Origin: Allobosea psychrotolerans
Lineage (GTDB): Bacteria; Pseudomonadota; Alphaproteobacteria; Rhizobiales; Beijerinckiaceae
Direction: 5' to 3'
NCBI RefSeq assembly: GCF_002917105.1
Contig: NZ_PQFZ01000001.1
Span: 372,001 to 436,000, forward strand
Length of the DNA: 64,000 bases
Shown: piece by piece, positions 1-8,554 of the stretch
Layout: each line of letters opens with the position of its first letter
Position numbering within the stretch: position 1 is the first letter of the stretch
Position numbers and translations under genes: made by a program
Notes under the pieces: model-generated
Database searches by the model: none
What the model saw: the letters and a program-made list of their open reading frames with translations, nothing else
Told to the model about the DNA's origin: nothing

Positions 1-1
1 G

Positions 2-103
2 GAGCGATCACGGGCGATGTCGATCGAGGTGCCGTCCAGTCATGTCGCAATGCTGTCCTTTCCTGAAAGAATCTCTGAGCTGATCATCCGCGCGGCCAGA
101 TAG
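2..103 (+). CDS. alpha/beta hydrolase, C-terminal end (partial)
   Basis: An open frame enters from the left edge and stops with TAG at 101-103. The last 33 residues read like the C-terminus of an alpha/beta-hydrolase: a segment with EVPSSHVAMLSFPE carries the likely catalytic His (SHVAML), followed by a closing helix (ISELIIRAAR). This ending is typical of small hydrolases in which His follows a V/D-x-SH pattern and precedes an S-x-P turn. Only the tail is visible, so neither the substrate nor the true start can be given. It runs in the same direction as the antiporter, about 190 bases upstream, with no obvious terminator between them. Confidence 0.6.
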   Translation, partial: ERSRAMSIEVPSSHVAMLSFPERISELIIRAAR

Positions 104-295
104 CCGCTAGGATACAGGACATAGAAGCACGGGCGGGGCGAGGCCTGACGGCCAGAGGCGCTCTTACACAAGGGTTCGCTTGAGGCGCTGCTCGGCTTCC
201 GCAACTGGCGGATGCCGCCTGACTGAAGCTAAGATATTGCCGGGCCGGATCGCCTGCGATCGAAACCACGGCAATCGAAGATAGAATGGCCGAGC

Positions 296-1840
296 ATGGT
301 CCTGTTCGAGTCAATCCTCGTCATCATGTTCGGAGCTGTCATCCTCGCGGCTGGTTCGCGACGAACCGGCATCCCGTATCCGGTCGTTCTCGCCATCTGC
401 GGGACAGCTCTCGCCTTCATTCCCAATGCGCCGCGCATCACGCTGGATCCGGAGTTGGTGCTCGCCCTCTTCGTCGCGCCGATCCTGCTCGATGCGGCCT
501 TTGACAGCTCGCCGCGCGATCTGCGCAGGAACTGGCTGCCCATATCCAGTCTGGTTTTCGTGGCTGTCGGCGTCACCACCGCCGTCGTTGCAGTTGTGAC
601 GCGATGGTTCGTGCCCGATATGACCTGGGCCGCCGCGATCGCGCTCGGAGCGATCGTCGCCCCGCCCGACGCCGTTGCAGCGACGGCGATCCTGCGAAGG
701 GTGCGGCCGCCCCATCGCATCGTCGTGATCCTCGAAGGGGAGAGCCTGCTGAACGATGCAACCGCGCTGCTGATTTACCGCCTTGCGGTGGGTTCGGTCG
801 CGGCCGGCAGCTTCAGCCTCGCGAATGCATTGCCAGCCTTCGCCCTCGTCACGGTGGGCAGCATCGCTCTCGGCACGGTTCTCGGTTTGGCCGCGGTGCG
901 GCTGCTCGTGTTGTTTCGCGATCCGGCAAGCGCCATCATCGTGCAGTTCGTTACGACCTTCGGCGTCTGGATCCTGGCAGAGCGGCTGCATCTGTCCGGC
1001 ATCATCACTGTCGTCGTCTACGGCATCGTGCTTGCGCGGACGGCTCCTGCCGTGACCAGCGCGAGGTTGCGCATTCCTTCCTACGCAGTCTGGGAGACGA
1101 CCGTTTTCGTGCTCCAGGTTCTGGCCTTCGTGCTGGTCGGCCTGCAGTTGCGACCGATCCTCGAAGGGTTCGATGCCGCGCAACGTGTCGGTTACGCCTG
1201 GATCGCGCTCGCGGTCCTCGCAACGGTCATTCTCGTGCGGCTGACATGGGTCGCGACCTACAGGGGGATCGCCCTTTTGGTTTCGGGTCGCTCTTCGGAT
1301 GCGCGGGAAAGGGCGACTTTTCTCCAGAACGCGAAGGGCAGCGTCGTCGTCGCCTGGTGCGGCATGCGCGGCATCGTCACGCTCGCGGCCGCCTTCGCCC
1401 TTCCCGCCGATTTCCCCTATCGCGACCTGATCCTGCTCTGTGCCTTCACCGTCGTGGTCGGCACGTTGCTGATCCAGGGGCTGACGCTGACGCCACTGCT
1501 GCGCTATCTCGCGATCAGCGACGATCACCCCGTCGACCGCGAGTTTGCCCTCGCGCGGAAGGCCGCGCTGCAGGCCGCGATCGAATCGCTCGAAGGCGCG
1601 CGGAAGGCGGCTGCTGCGGCGGTCCGACAGGAATATCGCGACATGCTGGAGCAGACCGGACGGGCCGCGCAGCTCGACACCGACCATAATGCCCTGCGGC
1701 GGACCGCGCTCGAGGTGGCGCGGAAGACCGCATTCGATCTGCGGAAGCGCGGGACCATCGGCGATGACGCCTTCCACCGGCTCGAGGAAGAGCTCGATTG
1801 GCTGGAGCTCGGCGCCGCGCCGCGGGAGGGCAGCGCATGA
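296..1840 (+). CDS. CPA1-family Na+/H+ (cation/proton) antiporter
   Basis: A 514-residue inner-membrane protein with about a dozen hydrophobic helices covering residues 1-400, then a soluble, Arg/Ala-rich C-terminal tail of about 100 residues with coiled-coil character. The CPA1 signatures are visible: APPDAVAATAIL (the Asp region of the ion path, about residues 122-133) and EGESLLNDATALLIY (about 145-159). The family exchanges Na+ or K+ for H+ and serves pH and salt homeostasis. The cytoplasmic tail is usual for bacterial NhaP/NhaK-type members. The stop overlaps the start of the next gene (ATGA), so the two are probably translationally coupled. The ion specificity cannot be read from sequence. 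Confidence 0.85.
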   Translation: MVLFESILVIMFGAVILAAGSRRTGIPYPVVLAICGTALAFIPNAPRITLDPELVLALFVAPILLDAAFDSSPRDLRRNWLPISSLVFVAVGVTTAVVAVVTRWFVPDMTWAAAIALGAIVAPPDAVAATAILRRVRPPHRIVVILEGESLLNDATALLIYRLAVGSVAAGSFSLANALPAFALVTVGSIALGTVLGLAAVRLLVLFRDPASAIIVQFVTTFGVWILAERLHLSGIITVVVYGIVLARTAPAVTSARLRIPSYAVWETTVFVLQVLAFVLVGLQLRPILEGFDAAQRVGYAWIALAVLATVILVRLTWVATYRGIALLVSGRSSDARERATFLQNAKGSVVVAWCGMRGIVTLAAAFALPADFPYRDLILLCAFTVVVGTLLIQGLTLTPLLRYLAISDDHPVDREFALARKAALQAAIESLEGARKAAAAAVRQEYRDMLEQTGRAAQLDTDHNALRRTALEVARKTAFDLRKRGTIGDDAFHRLEEELDWLELGAAPREGSA

Positions 1841-3063
1841 AGCCGATCGATGTCGCGATCGTCGGGGCCGGAGCGGCCGGCGTTGCGGCGGGCCGGCATC
1901 TCGCCGCGTCCGGGCTCGACGTGCTTCTGATCGAGGCGACCGACAGGATCGGCGGGCGGGCGCACACCGCCTTCCACGACGGCCTTCATTTCGACCTCGG
2001 CTGCGGCTGGCTCCACTCGGCGGATCGCAATGGTTGGGCTTCGCTCGCACCGCAGCTCGGCTTCCATCTCGACCGGACGACGCCGCCATGGGGCGTCCAG
2101 TTTCGCGATCTCGGCTTTCCTGCGGCCGACCAGCGTGCCGCGCGGGCCGCCTTCGCCCGTTTCGAGCAGCGCCTGCGCGAGGCACCTCCCGGGAGCGACC
2201 GCGCCTCGGACCTTCTGGACGCAAGTGACCGCTGGACGCCCTATCTCGAAGCCCTCAGCACCTACATCAACGGCACGGAGCTGGAGCAGCTCTCGATCCG
2301 CGATTATCTCGCCTATGCCGATGCCGAAACAGGCGTGAACTGGCGCGTGACCGAGGGCTATGGCAGCCTCGTTGCGGCTGCGGCGCAGGACGTGCCGGTC
2401 GCGTTAAGCACAGCGATCACCGGCATCGACGCATCGGGGCATACATTGCGGCTGACGAGCGTGAGAGGTGAGATCGTGGCGGCGCGCGTCATCGTCACGG
2501 TCCCGACCGATGTGCTTGCCTCCGGCGCGATACGCCTGCCGCCTCGCGCATCGGATCACATCGATGCCGCCGGTGCGCTCCCGCTGGGCCTGGCGGACAA
2601 GATCATCTTCAAATTGTCTGATTGCGAGGGCTTCGAACCGGACACGCAGCTCCTGGGCAATCCGTCCCTGAAACGAACGGCGAGCTACCATCTAAGGCCG
2701 TTCGGCCGGCCGCTGATCGAAGGCTTCGTCGGCGGCGAGGCCGCGCGCGAGTTCGAAGCCGACGGCGATGCTTTTGCCGCTTTCGCGCGCGACGAGCTGG
2801 CCGGACTGTTCGGCTCCGGGATCAGGAGCCGACTGGAGCCGATCGCGCAAACACGCTGGGGACGCCAGCCTTTTGCGCGAGGCTCCTACAGCCACGCGCT
2901 ACCCGGCCATGCCGAGGCGCGGGCGATCCTGGCCTCGGATGTCGATGGCAGGCTCTTCTTTGCCGGCGAGGCCTGCTCGACCCAGGATTTCTCGACGGCG
3001 CATGGCGCCCTTCAAACCGGGTTCGATGCGGCACGTGCTGTCCTGAACTCTTTGAAAACCTGA
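1837..3063 (+). CDS. FAD-dependent amine oxidase (flavin monoamine oxidase family)
   Basis: A 408-residue flavoprotein. The ATG at 1837 overlaps the antiporter stop and gives an immediate Rossmann dinucleotide-binding motif, IVGAGAAGVAAG (about residues 6-17), followed by LIEATDRIGGRAHT, the canonical FAD-binding GG-R segment of amine oxidases. The C-terminus has the second flavin-contact block (LFFAGEACSTQDFSTAHGALQTG), where the family typically has GE..S....G.V.GA..SG. The reaction class is oxidation of an amine or polyamine with O2 to aldehyde, NH3 and H2O2. No signal peptide is seen, so it is cytoplasmic. Tight coupling to an antiporter is unusual and gives no clear substrate. Confidence 0.85.
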   Translation: MKPIDVAIVGAGAAGVAAGRHLAASGLDVLLIEATDRIGGRAHTAFHDGLHFDLGCGWLHSADRNGWASLAPQLGFHLDRTTPPWGVQFRDLGFPAADQRAARAAFARFEQRLREAPPGSDRASDLLDASDRWTPYLEALSTYINGTELEQLSIRDYLAYADAETGVNWRVTEGYGSLVAAAAQDVPVALSTAITGIDASGHTLRLTSVRGEIVAARVIVTVPTDVLASGAIRLPPRASDHIDAAGALPLGLADKIIFKLSDCEGFEPDTQLLGNPSLKRTASYHLRPFGRPLIEGFVGGEAAREFEADGDAFAAFARDELAGLFGSGIRSRLEPIAQTRWGRQPFARGSYSHALPGHAEARAILASDVDGRLFFAGEACSTQDFSTAHGALQTGFDAARAVLNSLKT

Positions 3064-3260
3064 TCTGGATGTCGAAAGCCTAACCGTTTGCGAGGGCAAT
3101 ACGAGAATCCAGGAATGTCTGCTTCTTGGCGAGCGACCAACTTCCGCTATTGGCGATCCGGGCAAGCTCGGTGTTGGTGACGAAGGACTGCAATTCCACC
3201 GCAATTGGGCCGTTGGCCGAATGATGAGAATGGTGCGGCGGGCGCCCGCCGTGCCTAGTG

Positions 3261-3587
3261 TCACAGGTCCGTTTGATCCGAAAGGAGAAGCGCATCGTCA
3301 ACCTCGATGCCGAGGTAGCGCACGGTGCTCTCCAGCTTTGTATGACCGAGAAGGAGCTGACAGGCGCGCAGATTGCCGGTGCGCCTGTAGATCAGAGCGA
3401 CCTTCGTTCTGCACGGACTGTGAGTTCCACGGAGCGCTGGATCCAATCCGATCAGAGCCACCCCGATGCGAGGAGACGGCCGTACTGGCGCGTTGTAATG
3501 TGATCGCCATACCGGCTACGGCTCGGGAAGAGCCAACCCTCTTCAAGAGGGCCTCTCTTTCTGAGCCACGCCGTGAGGGAGCGGCGA
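3261..3587 (-). pseudogene. tyrosine recombinase (phage-type integrase) C-terminal remnant, frameshifted
   Basis: Read on the minus strand, two frames together give the C-terminal catalytic half of a tyrosine recombinase. The first frame (about 3585 to 3452) reads WLFPSRSRYGDHITTRQYGR and ends at a stop. A shift near 3455-3465 then restores VALIGLDPALRGTHS, followed by RRTGNLRACQLLLGHTKLES and VRYLGIEVDDAL, ending at 3261. The LGH box and the RYLG tyrosine are kept. The HxxR box reads HSPC where HSLR is usual, so the catalytic Arg is lost. The N-terminal half is absent because the remnant abuts the next gene's start. It is a dead scar of a former mobile element. The two 200-base flanks hold nothing else I recognise. 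Confidence 0.8.
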
Positions 3588-3958
3588 TGAAGGGCCTGAC
3601 GCAGTTCGAGTATCGCGGGCAAAACCTCATCCCCGTGCGCCGCTTCGCGCTGCGGCTGGGCCGTGCCATCCTGCTCTGGCTGGGCATGGCCGTCATCGGC
3701 ATGGCGATCGGCATGGCCGGCTACATGTCGACCGAGGGCATGAGCGCCATCGACGCCTTCGTCAACGCGGCGATGATCCTCTCGGGCATGGGCCCCGTCG
3801 ACCAGCTCAAGACCGATGGCGGAAAGCTCTTCGCCGGCGCCTATGCCTTGTTCTCAGGGCTGTTCGTGGTGATCGCGACCGGTTTTGTACTGGCGCCGGT
3901 GCTGCATCGTGTGCTCCATTCCTTTCATGTCGAAGAGGGGAAGAGCAACGATGATTGA
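3587..3958 (+). CDS. small inner-membrane protein, function unknown
   Basis: A 123-residue protein with two or three hydrophobic segments: about residues 28-49 (AILLWLGMAVIGMAIGMAGY) and about 82-108 (LFAGAYALFSGLFVVIATGF). A basic N-terminus and an acidic C-terminus suggest a simple hairpin in the membrane. Between the helices, SAIDAFVNAAMILSGMGP resembles the pore-adjacent loop of small two-helix potassium-channel-like proteins, but no selectivity filter is present, so I assign no function. The ATG at 3587 has a GAGGGAGCGG ribosome site. The coding region overlaps the following thioesterase by 8 bases, so the two are co-translated. Its start lies against the decayed integrase. Confidence 0.75.
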   Translation: MKGLTQFEYRGQNLIPVRRFALRLGRAILLWLGMAVIGMAIGMAGYMSTEGMSAIDAFVNAAMILSGMGPVDQLKTDGGKLFAGAYALFSGLFVVIATGFVLAPVLHRVLHSFHVEEGKSNDD

Positions 3959-4361
3959 GCCGGGCCTGACGCAAGATGAAGCTCCGCGCGGTAGTCTCAC
4001 CGTGCGCGTCAACGCCATGCCGGCCGACACCAACGCCAATGGCGACATCTTCGGCGGCTGGGTGATGTCGCGCATGGACGCGGCCGGCGGCATCGCCGGG
4101 GTGGACCGGGCGCAAGGGCGCGTGGTCACGATCGCGGTCGATGCCATGACCTTCCACAGGCCGGTCAAGGTCGGCGATGTGCTCAGCGTCTATACCGAGG
4201 TCGAGTCCGTCGGGCGGACTTCGATGAAGATCCATGTCGAAGCCTGGGCGCGCCGCTTCCGCACGACGCTGCACGAGAAGGTCACCGACGCGACCTTCAC
4301 CTTCGTGGCGATCGACGAGGAAGGCCGGCCGAGACCGGTGCCGGAACCGCAGGAGGCGTGA
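3951..4361 (+). CDS. YciA-like acyl-CoA thioesterase (hotdog fold)
   Basis: A 136-residue cytoplasmic hotdog-fold protein. The N-terminal half carries the family pattern MPADTNANGDIFGGWVMSRMD (about residues 23-43), where NANGDIFGGW supplies the catalytic Asp and the hotdog helix. VTIAVDAMTFHRPVKVGDVL follows, the characteristic second strand. YciA enzymes hydrolyse short- to medium-chain acyl-CoA thioesters to free acid and CoA. The length is normal for the family (130-140 residues). It overlaps the upstream membrane-protein gene by 8 bases. ATG 3951 was chosen because the homologous region begins within 15 residues and upstream in-frame starts would run through the membrane-protein gene. 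Confidence 0.85.
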   Translation: MIEPGLTQDEAPRGSLTVRVNAMPADTNANGDIFGGWVMSRMDAAGGIAGVDRAQGRVVTIAVDAMTFHRPVKVGDVLSVYTEVESVGRTSMKIHVEAWARRFRTTLHEKVTDATFTFVAIDEEGRPRPVPEPQEA

Positions 4362-4669
4362 GGCGGAGGCTGCGCCTGCCGAGCCTTGCTTCCGCCGCAC
4401 AGCCTAACGAATGCTGAAGCGTCGGTGCGGCTGAGTGATTCAGAAGAATCCGCCGGCTTAAACGTTCCTTAAGTGCATATCCGCGATCTTCTTCTTCGGA
4501 AGGCCTTGTCCTGCCTTCTGAAATCGGGGCTGTGCACGCATGCGCGATCGTCGCGAGGTTCTCGCTCTGCGCGAACTCGCGCCTGGTGGCCGGCGGCGCG
4601 GTCAGCCGCTTTCCGTCCTTATTTCCTGATTCTTTCCACGCGTTGCGTTAGCATTTCGGAGAGCGATTC
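4362..4669. other. intergenic, 308 bases
   Basis: No convincing gene on either strand. The stretch is less GC-rich than its surroundings and contains short T-rich runs (about 4450-4480 and 4615-4640), so it probably holds the chemoreceptor promoter. I could not fix -35 and -10 boxes. There is no strong hairpin with a T-tract after the thioesterase gene. Confidence 0.5.
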
Positions 4670-7081
4670 ATGACCAAGGCTACGAAGCCCGCGCGCCAGC
4701 GCACGCCGCTTCGCATCGGCATTGCTGCGCGCATCTATGCGGCGCTCGGCCTGCTCACGGTGCTGACGATCGTGGCCTCGCTGGTGGCATGGTTCTCCTA
4801 TGATCGCGTCAACCAGACCGTCTCCGAGACGGTCGAGCGCAAGATGCCGACCGTGGAGCTTTCGCTCGAGCTTTCGCAGGCCGCGACGCAATCGACGGCG
4901 CTGGCGCCTCGGTTCATGGAGGTCACCACGGTGCAGCAGCGCGCGAAGCTGACCGGCGAGCTCGATACCATCGAGGCCCGCCAGTTCGACCTCATCCGCC
5001 GCATCGCCGCGCTCGACACCATCGACATGAAGCCGATCCAGACCGGCGTCGATGAATTGTCGCGCCAGATCAACGACATCAACGACCTGACCGGAGAGCG
5101 GCTGCGCAACGCGGCGGCGATGCAGGCCTCGCTCGAGCAATTGTCGAAGGCGCGCGGCGTTTTCGTCGGGGTGGTCGGGGCCGAGGCTGATGAGGCCCGG
5201 TTCAACATCCTGATGGGGATGGAAAGCGTCAAGGGCCTGAGCGGAGACGATCTCAACGCCTCGATCCAGGGGCTGATCGAGCGCGACTTCCAGGCTTTCG
5301 ACCTGGCGCGGAAGCTGGAGGCGCAGGTCAACGAACTGATCGGCCTGCTGCGCGAGATCGCGCAGATCGACGACAAGGCGAAGCTGAGCGCGGCCCGCGA
5401 CCGCTTCACCGCCATCGTGACGCGCATCCGCAAGGATTTGTCGGCGATCGAGAAGATCGTCCCCAACAAGGTGCGCGTCGGCGCCATCAACACGGTGATC
5501 GATGTCGGCGAGGGCAGCGAAGGCGTCCTCAGCGTGCGCCAGCGTGACCTTTCCACCCAGGAGGGGATCAATGCGAGCCTGCAGGGCGTCGGCCGCGCGG
5601 CCGAAGCGCTGCGCGCGCAGGTCGACAAGCTCGTCAAGAGCGCGCGCGGCGAGGCGCTCGCCTCCAGCGCCTCGACCCGCACGCTGATCGAGCAGAGCAA
5701 GCTCTGGCTCGGCGCGGTCGGCATCGGCTCGCTCCTCGTCGCGCTGGCTTTGTCGCTGCTCTATGTCCGCCCGATGATCGTCGGCCGCCTGAACCGGCTC
5801 TGGGCCGCGACGCGCGCGATCGCAGACGGCCAGCTCGAGACGGTCGTGCAGACCAAGGGCAATGACGAGATCGCCGACATCTCCAAGAGCGTGCTGCTGT
5901 TCCGCGACAATGCGGTCGCGCTGCGCGCAGCGGAAGCGGCCAAGATCGAGGACGAGGTAAGAGCACAGCAGCAGCGCCGCGCGATGATGCAGGAACTCGG
6001 CGCGGCCTTCGGCGAGGTTGTCGCCGCCGCCGCCGCCGGCGATTTCAAGCCGCGCGTCGCGGCGACCTTCGCCGATGCCGAGCTCAACGCGCTGGCCGAT
6101 TCGGTCAATGCACTGCTCGAAACGGTCCAGGCCGGCCTGTCGGAAACCTGCGACGTGCTGGCGGAGCTCTCGGTCGGTCATCTCTCGACCCGCGTCGAGG
6201 GGCGCTATCAGGGCGCCTTCGCCGAACTCAAGAACGGCACCAACAGCCTGGCCGAAGAGTTCGAGAGCACGCTGGCGCGGCTCTCCAACACGGTCGCGGC
6301 CGTGCGCAGCGCCACCAGCGAGATCCTCGACGGCGTGACCGACCTCGCCGAGCGCACCAGCGAGGAGAGCAACGCCGTCTCGATGGCGACGAACCAGCTC
6401 ACCGCCTTCGCCGGCACCGTCAAGAAGACGGCAGCCGAAGCCGCCCAGGCGACCGGCATGGCCGAGGGCGCCGAGGCCCGCGCCCAGCAGGGCGAGAAGG
6501 TGGTGGCCTCCGCGCTGGAGGCGATGCACCGCATCCGTTCCTCCTCGAACAAGATCTCCGAGGTCATCGCGATGATCGACGAGATCGCCTTCCAGACCAA
6601 TCTGCTGGCGCTCAATGCGGCGGTGGAGGCAGCCCGCGCCGGCGATAGCGGACGCGGCTTCGCCGTCGTCGCGACCGAGGTGCGCAGCCTGGCCAAGCGC
6701 TCGGCCGACGCCTCCAACGACGTCAAGAAGCTGGTCGAGGCCGCCCATGGCGACGTCAAGGTCGGCGTCGGCCTGGTCGAGGAGACCTCGGCGATGTTCG
6801 AGGCCATCGTCGCCTCGGTCAACGACCTGACCGGGCTGATGAACGGCATCTCGCAGACAGCCAGGAGCCAGGCCACCGACGTCTCGGCGATCAACAGCGA
6901 GATCGACGGCATCGGCACCATGGCTCACCAGAACGCGGCGCTGGTCGAGGAGACCAATGCGGCGCTGGCCCTGACCGACGAGCAGACCCGCGCGCTGACC
7001 GAGCATATCGGCCGCTTCAAGTTCCGCGAGGGCCATATCGCCGACCATGGCGAGGAACCTCGGATGGCGGAAGCCGCCTGA
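4670..7081 (+). CDS. methyl-accepting chemotaxis protein, long periplasmic domain
   Basis: An 803-residue receptor. A membrane helix at about residues 22-43 follows a basic N-terminus. An all-helical periplasmic domain follows (about 44-343, rich in SLEQL, ALDT and DLTGERL repeats, four-helix-bundle like), then a second membrane helix (about 344-364). A HAMP domain (365-420) and a second HAMP-like unit (about 455-550, NALADSVNALLETVQAGLSE) come next. The signalling hairpin tip EIAFQTNLLALNAAVEAARA lies at about 638-657. Its role is to sense an extracellular ligand and control a CheA kinase. No chemotaxis genes flank it here, so it is a lone receptor. The che cluster at the right edge of the window is a candidate partner. 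A strong terminator follows. Confidence 0.9.
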   Translation: MTKATKPARQRTPLRIGIAARIYAALGLLTVLTIVASLVAWFSYDRVNQTVSETVERKMPTVELSLELSQAATQSTALAPRFMEVTTVQQRAKLTGELDTIEARQFDLIRRIAALDTIDMKPIQTGVDELSRQINDINDLTGERLRNAAAMQASLEQLSKARGVFVGVVGAEADEARFNILMGMESVKGLSGDDLNASIQGLIERDFQAFDLARKLEAQVNELIGLLREIAQIDDKAKLSAARDRFTAIVTRIRKDLSAIEKIVPNKVRVGAINTVIDVGEGSEGVLSVRQRDLSTQEGINASLQGVGRAAEALRAQVDKLVKSARGEALASSASTRTLIEQSKLWLGAVGIGSLLVALALSLLYVRPMIVGRLNRLWAATRAIADGQLETVVQTKGNDEIADISKSVLLFRDNAVALRAAEAAKIEDEVRAQQQRRAMMQELGAAFGEVVAAAAAGDFKPRVAATFADAELNALADSVNALLETVQAGLSETCDVLAELSVGHLSTRVEGRYQGAFAELKNGTNSLAEEFESTLARLSNTVAAVRSATSEILDGVTDLAERTSEESNAVSMATNQLTAFAGTVKKTAAEAAQATGMAEGAEARAQQGEKVVASALEAMHRIRSSSNKISEVIAMIDEIAFQTNLLALNAAVEAARAGDSGRGFAVVATEVRSLAKRSADASNDVKKLVEAAHGDVKVGVGLVEETSAMFEAIVASVNDLTGLMNGISQTARSQATDVSAINSEIDGIGTMAHQNAALVEETNAALALTDEQTRALTEHIGRFKFREGHIADHGEEPRMAEAA

Positions 7082-7114
7082 GACCAGTAGCCGAACCCAA
7101 GGCGACGCTCTTTA

Positions 7115-7152
7115 CGCCCCCGCTGCCGCAAGGCGGCGGGGGCGATCGTTTT
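7115..7152 (+). terminator. rho-independent terminator after the chemoreceptor gene
   Basis: The arms 7115-7127 and 7132-7144 (CGCCCCCGCTGCC with its complement) pair over 13 bases with one G-T pair and a GCAA tetraloop. ATCGTTTTGC follows. It sits 34 bases after the receptor stop and before the tRNA gene. Confidence 0.8.
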
Positions 7153-7229
7153 GCGCTGGCCCCGATCCTTTTGCGCAAGCGCTCAGACTGGCCTTGCCCG
7201 AAGCGCAGCTGCGATGTTACGCGGGGTGT

Positions 7230-7305
7230 GGGCCGGTAGCTCAATGGTTAGAGCTCGCTGCTCATAACAGCGCCGGTGCCGGTTCGAGTCCGGCCCGGCC
7301 CACCA
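7230..7305 (+). tRNA. tRNA with CAT anticodon (tRNA-Met or tRNA-Ile2)
   Basis: Complete 76-base cloverleaf including an encoded CCA. The acceptor arms are GGGCCGG at 7230-7236 and CCGGCCC at 7295-7301. The D arm is GCTC/GAGC. The anticodon stem CGCTG/CAGCG encloses loop CTCATAA with anticodon CAT. The variable loop is 5 bases and the T arm is GCCGG-TTCGAGT-CCGGC, followed by discriminator A and CCA. CAT anticodons are read as elongator Met, initiator Met or lysidine-modified Ile2. The first acceptor pair is G-C, so it is not an initiator. C4-G69 and C5-G68 pairs and the short D-loop (AATGGTTA) favour Ile2, but this is inference. Its 3' end is duplicated at 10735-10753. Confidence 0.92.
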
Positions 7306-7306
7306 T
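7288..7306 (+). repeat. attachment-site repeat inside the tRNA 3' end (attL-like)
   Basis: The 19 bases GTCCGGCCCGGCCCACCAT cover the T-stem, the acceptor 3' strand, CCA and one more base. An identical direct copy lies at 10735-10753. After one mismatch the match resumes for TCC. Direct repeats of a tRNA 3' end are the classical product of tyrosine-recombinase integration. The functional tRNA was kept on this side. Confidence 0.75.
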
Positions 7307-7433
7307 TTCCGATCAGAATTGCGAACCGGGCCGTGCCCGGCGGCATGGCTTCGAGGGTTCTGCTCGAAGTCGTCGCTTCTGCCGACGACCCGGATTGATC
7401 CGGGCTCGACGATTGTGAAGTCGACGCTGGCAT

Positions 7434-7511
7434 GGCCAGCTGACGGGCGATCTCGGGCCCGATCCCTCTGTCGGCGCCGGTGACCAGCGCGATGCGGTGA
7501 TTATTCGACAT
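7434..7511 (-). pseudogene. truncated short-chain dehydrogenase N-terminus
   Basis: On the minus strand from ATG 7511 the first 26 residues, MSNNHRIALVTGADRGIGPE followed by IARQLA, are the NAD(P)-binding start of a short-chain dehydrogenase (TGxxxGIG motif). After QLA the homology stops. The open frame runs on into the tRNA gene without recognisable SDR sequence. In another frame directly after the break, VDFTIVEPGS vaguely resembles an SDR core strand, which would fit an internal deletion, but that is weak. This is a decayed cargo gene beside the attL-like repeat. Confidence 0.6.
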
Positions 7512-7586
7512 GGGACGTTCCTTGAAATGTGGCGGTCGAATAGATCATGACGATGGCCCTTGTCGGTGTGGTTGCAATGGCCGATG

Positions 7587-8450
7587 TCAGCCGACGATCT
7601 GTGCGACGTAGTCCCGATAGGACCGCAACGGACGTCCGAGCAGGGTCGTCAGCCGATCGACGTCGCCGGCATCGGGGAGCATGCCGTCGCTCAGGAAGCG
7701 CTCGGCCATCAGCCGCATGTCGAAGGCCATCCAGCTCGGCATGAACTGGCGCAGGTTCTGCTCGAATCCGGCGGTGTCGTTGCCGGGAAACGCGATCGTA
7801 CGACCGAGGACGTCGCTCCAGATGGCGGCGGCGTCCGCACCGGTCAGCGTGTCCGGGCCGACCAGGTTGATGCGGTTGAGCGGCAGCGGCGTGGCCGACT
7901 GTTCGCGGCGCATCAGCTCGATCGCCGCGATCTCGCCGACATCGCGGGCGTCGATCATCGCGAGGCCCTTGTCGCCGATCGGCATGGGGTAGATGCCGTA
8001 GCCGGTGACCACGTCCTTGATGGTGATCTCGTTGTCCATGAAGTAGGCCGGGCGCAGGATGGTGGCGCTGAGCCCCATCTGCTCGATCATCCGCTCGACG
8101 CCGAACTTGCCCGCGAAATGCGGCACGTTCACATAGACATCGCTATGGATCACCGAGAGGTAGACGATCCGCTCGATCTTGGCCCCGCGGGCGATATTGA
8201 GAGCGATCAGCGCCTGGGTGTACTCATCGGCGACAACCCCGTTCAGCAGGAACAGCGTGGACACGCCGGAGAAGGCGCTGCGGAGTGCGTCGACATCGAG
8301 CAGGTCGCCTTTGACGACTTCGACGCCGGCGGGGAAGCTGGCCTTGGACGGGTCGCGGACCAAAGCGCGCACATCGGCGCCACGGTTCACGAGCTGTTCG
8401 ACGACGTTGCGGCCGACATTACCGGTCGCGCCGGTCACGAGAATGGTCAT
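7587..8450 (-). CDS. NmrA-like NAD(P)-binding oxidoreductase
   Basis: A 287-residue protein starting MTILVTGATGNVGRNVVEQL, the TGATGxxG Rossmann motif of NmrA/HSCARG-type atypical short-chain dehydrogenases. The pattern continues with VRALVRDPSKA, GDLLDVDALRSAFSGV and YLSVIHSD, then LRPAYFMDN, typical of this family. The classical YxxxK pair is not obvious, which fits the atypical (NmrA) group, whose members may sense NAD(P) or act as quinone/azo-type reductases. Start 8450 is chosen because AGGAG lies 8 bases upstream on the minus strand. A longer frame to 8513 would run into the LysR promoter. The gene is divergent from the LysR gene (104 bases apart), the usual arrangement for a target of that regulator. 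Confidence 0.85.
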   Translation of the reverse strand: MTILVTGATGNVGRNVVEQLVNRGADVRALVRDPSKASFPAGVEVVKGDLLDVDALRSAFSGVSTLFLLNGVVADEYTQALIALNIARGAKIERIVYLSVIHSDVYVNVPHFAGKFGVERMIEQMGLSATILRPAYFMDNEITIKDVVTGYGIYPMPIGDKGLAMIDARDVGEIAAIELMRREQSATPLPLNRINLVGPDTLTGADAAAIWSDVLGRTIAFPGNDTAGFEQNLRQFMPSWMAFDMRLMAERFLSDGMLPDAGDVDRLTTLLGRPLRSYRDYVAQIVG

Positions 8451-8520
8451 GGAGGTAACTCCTGGGTTGAGCCGTTTGGCTGTCCCGAATTTAGCGATCC
8501 ATATCCGCGCCAATAGACGC

Positions 8521-8541
8521 TATATCTGGACAGACCGTCTC
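8521..8541 (+). promoter_or_regulatory. candidate operator for the islet LysR regulator, copy 1
   Basis: The core ATATCTGGACAGACCG lies between the divergent NmrA-like and LysR genes, 14 bases before the LysR ATG. A copy differing at 4 of 21 positions lies inverted at 9619-9639, upstream of the SDR gene. Recurrence before islet promoters suggests a regulator-binding site. This is inference from the repeat alone. Confidence 0.45.
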
Positions 8542-8554
8542 AGTGGTGGAACAC

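Noticed and set aside
311..2224. Minus-strand open frame opposite the antiporter and amine oxidase
   Set aside because: Low-complexity Arg/Pro-rich translation, no start context, and both plus-strand genes show strong family motifs.
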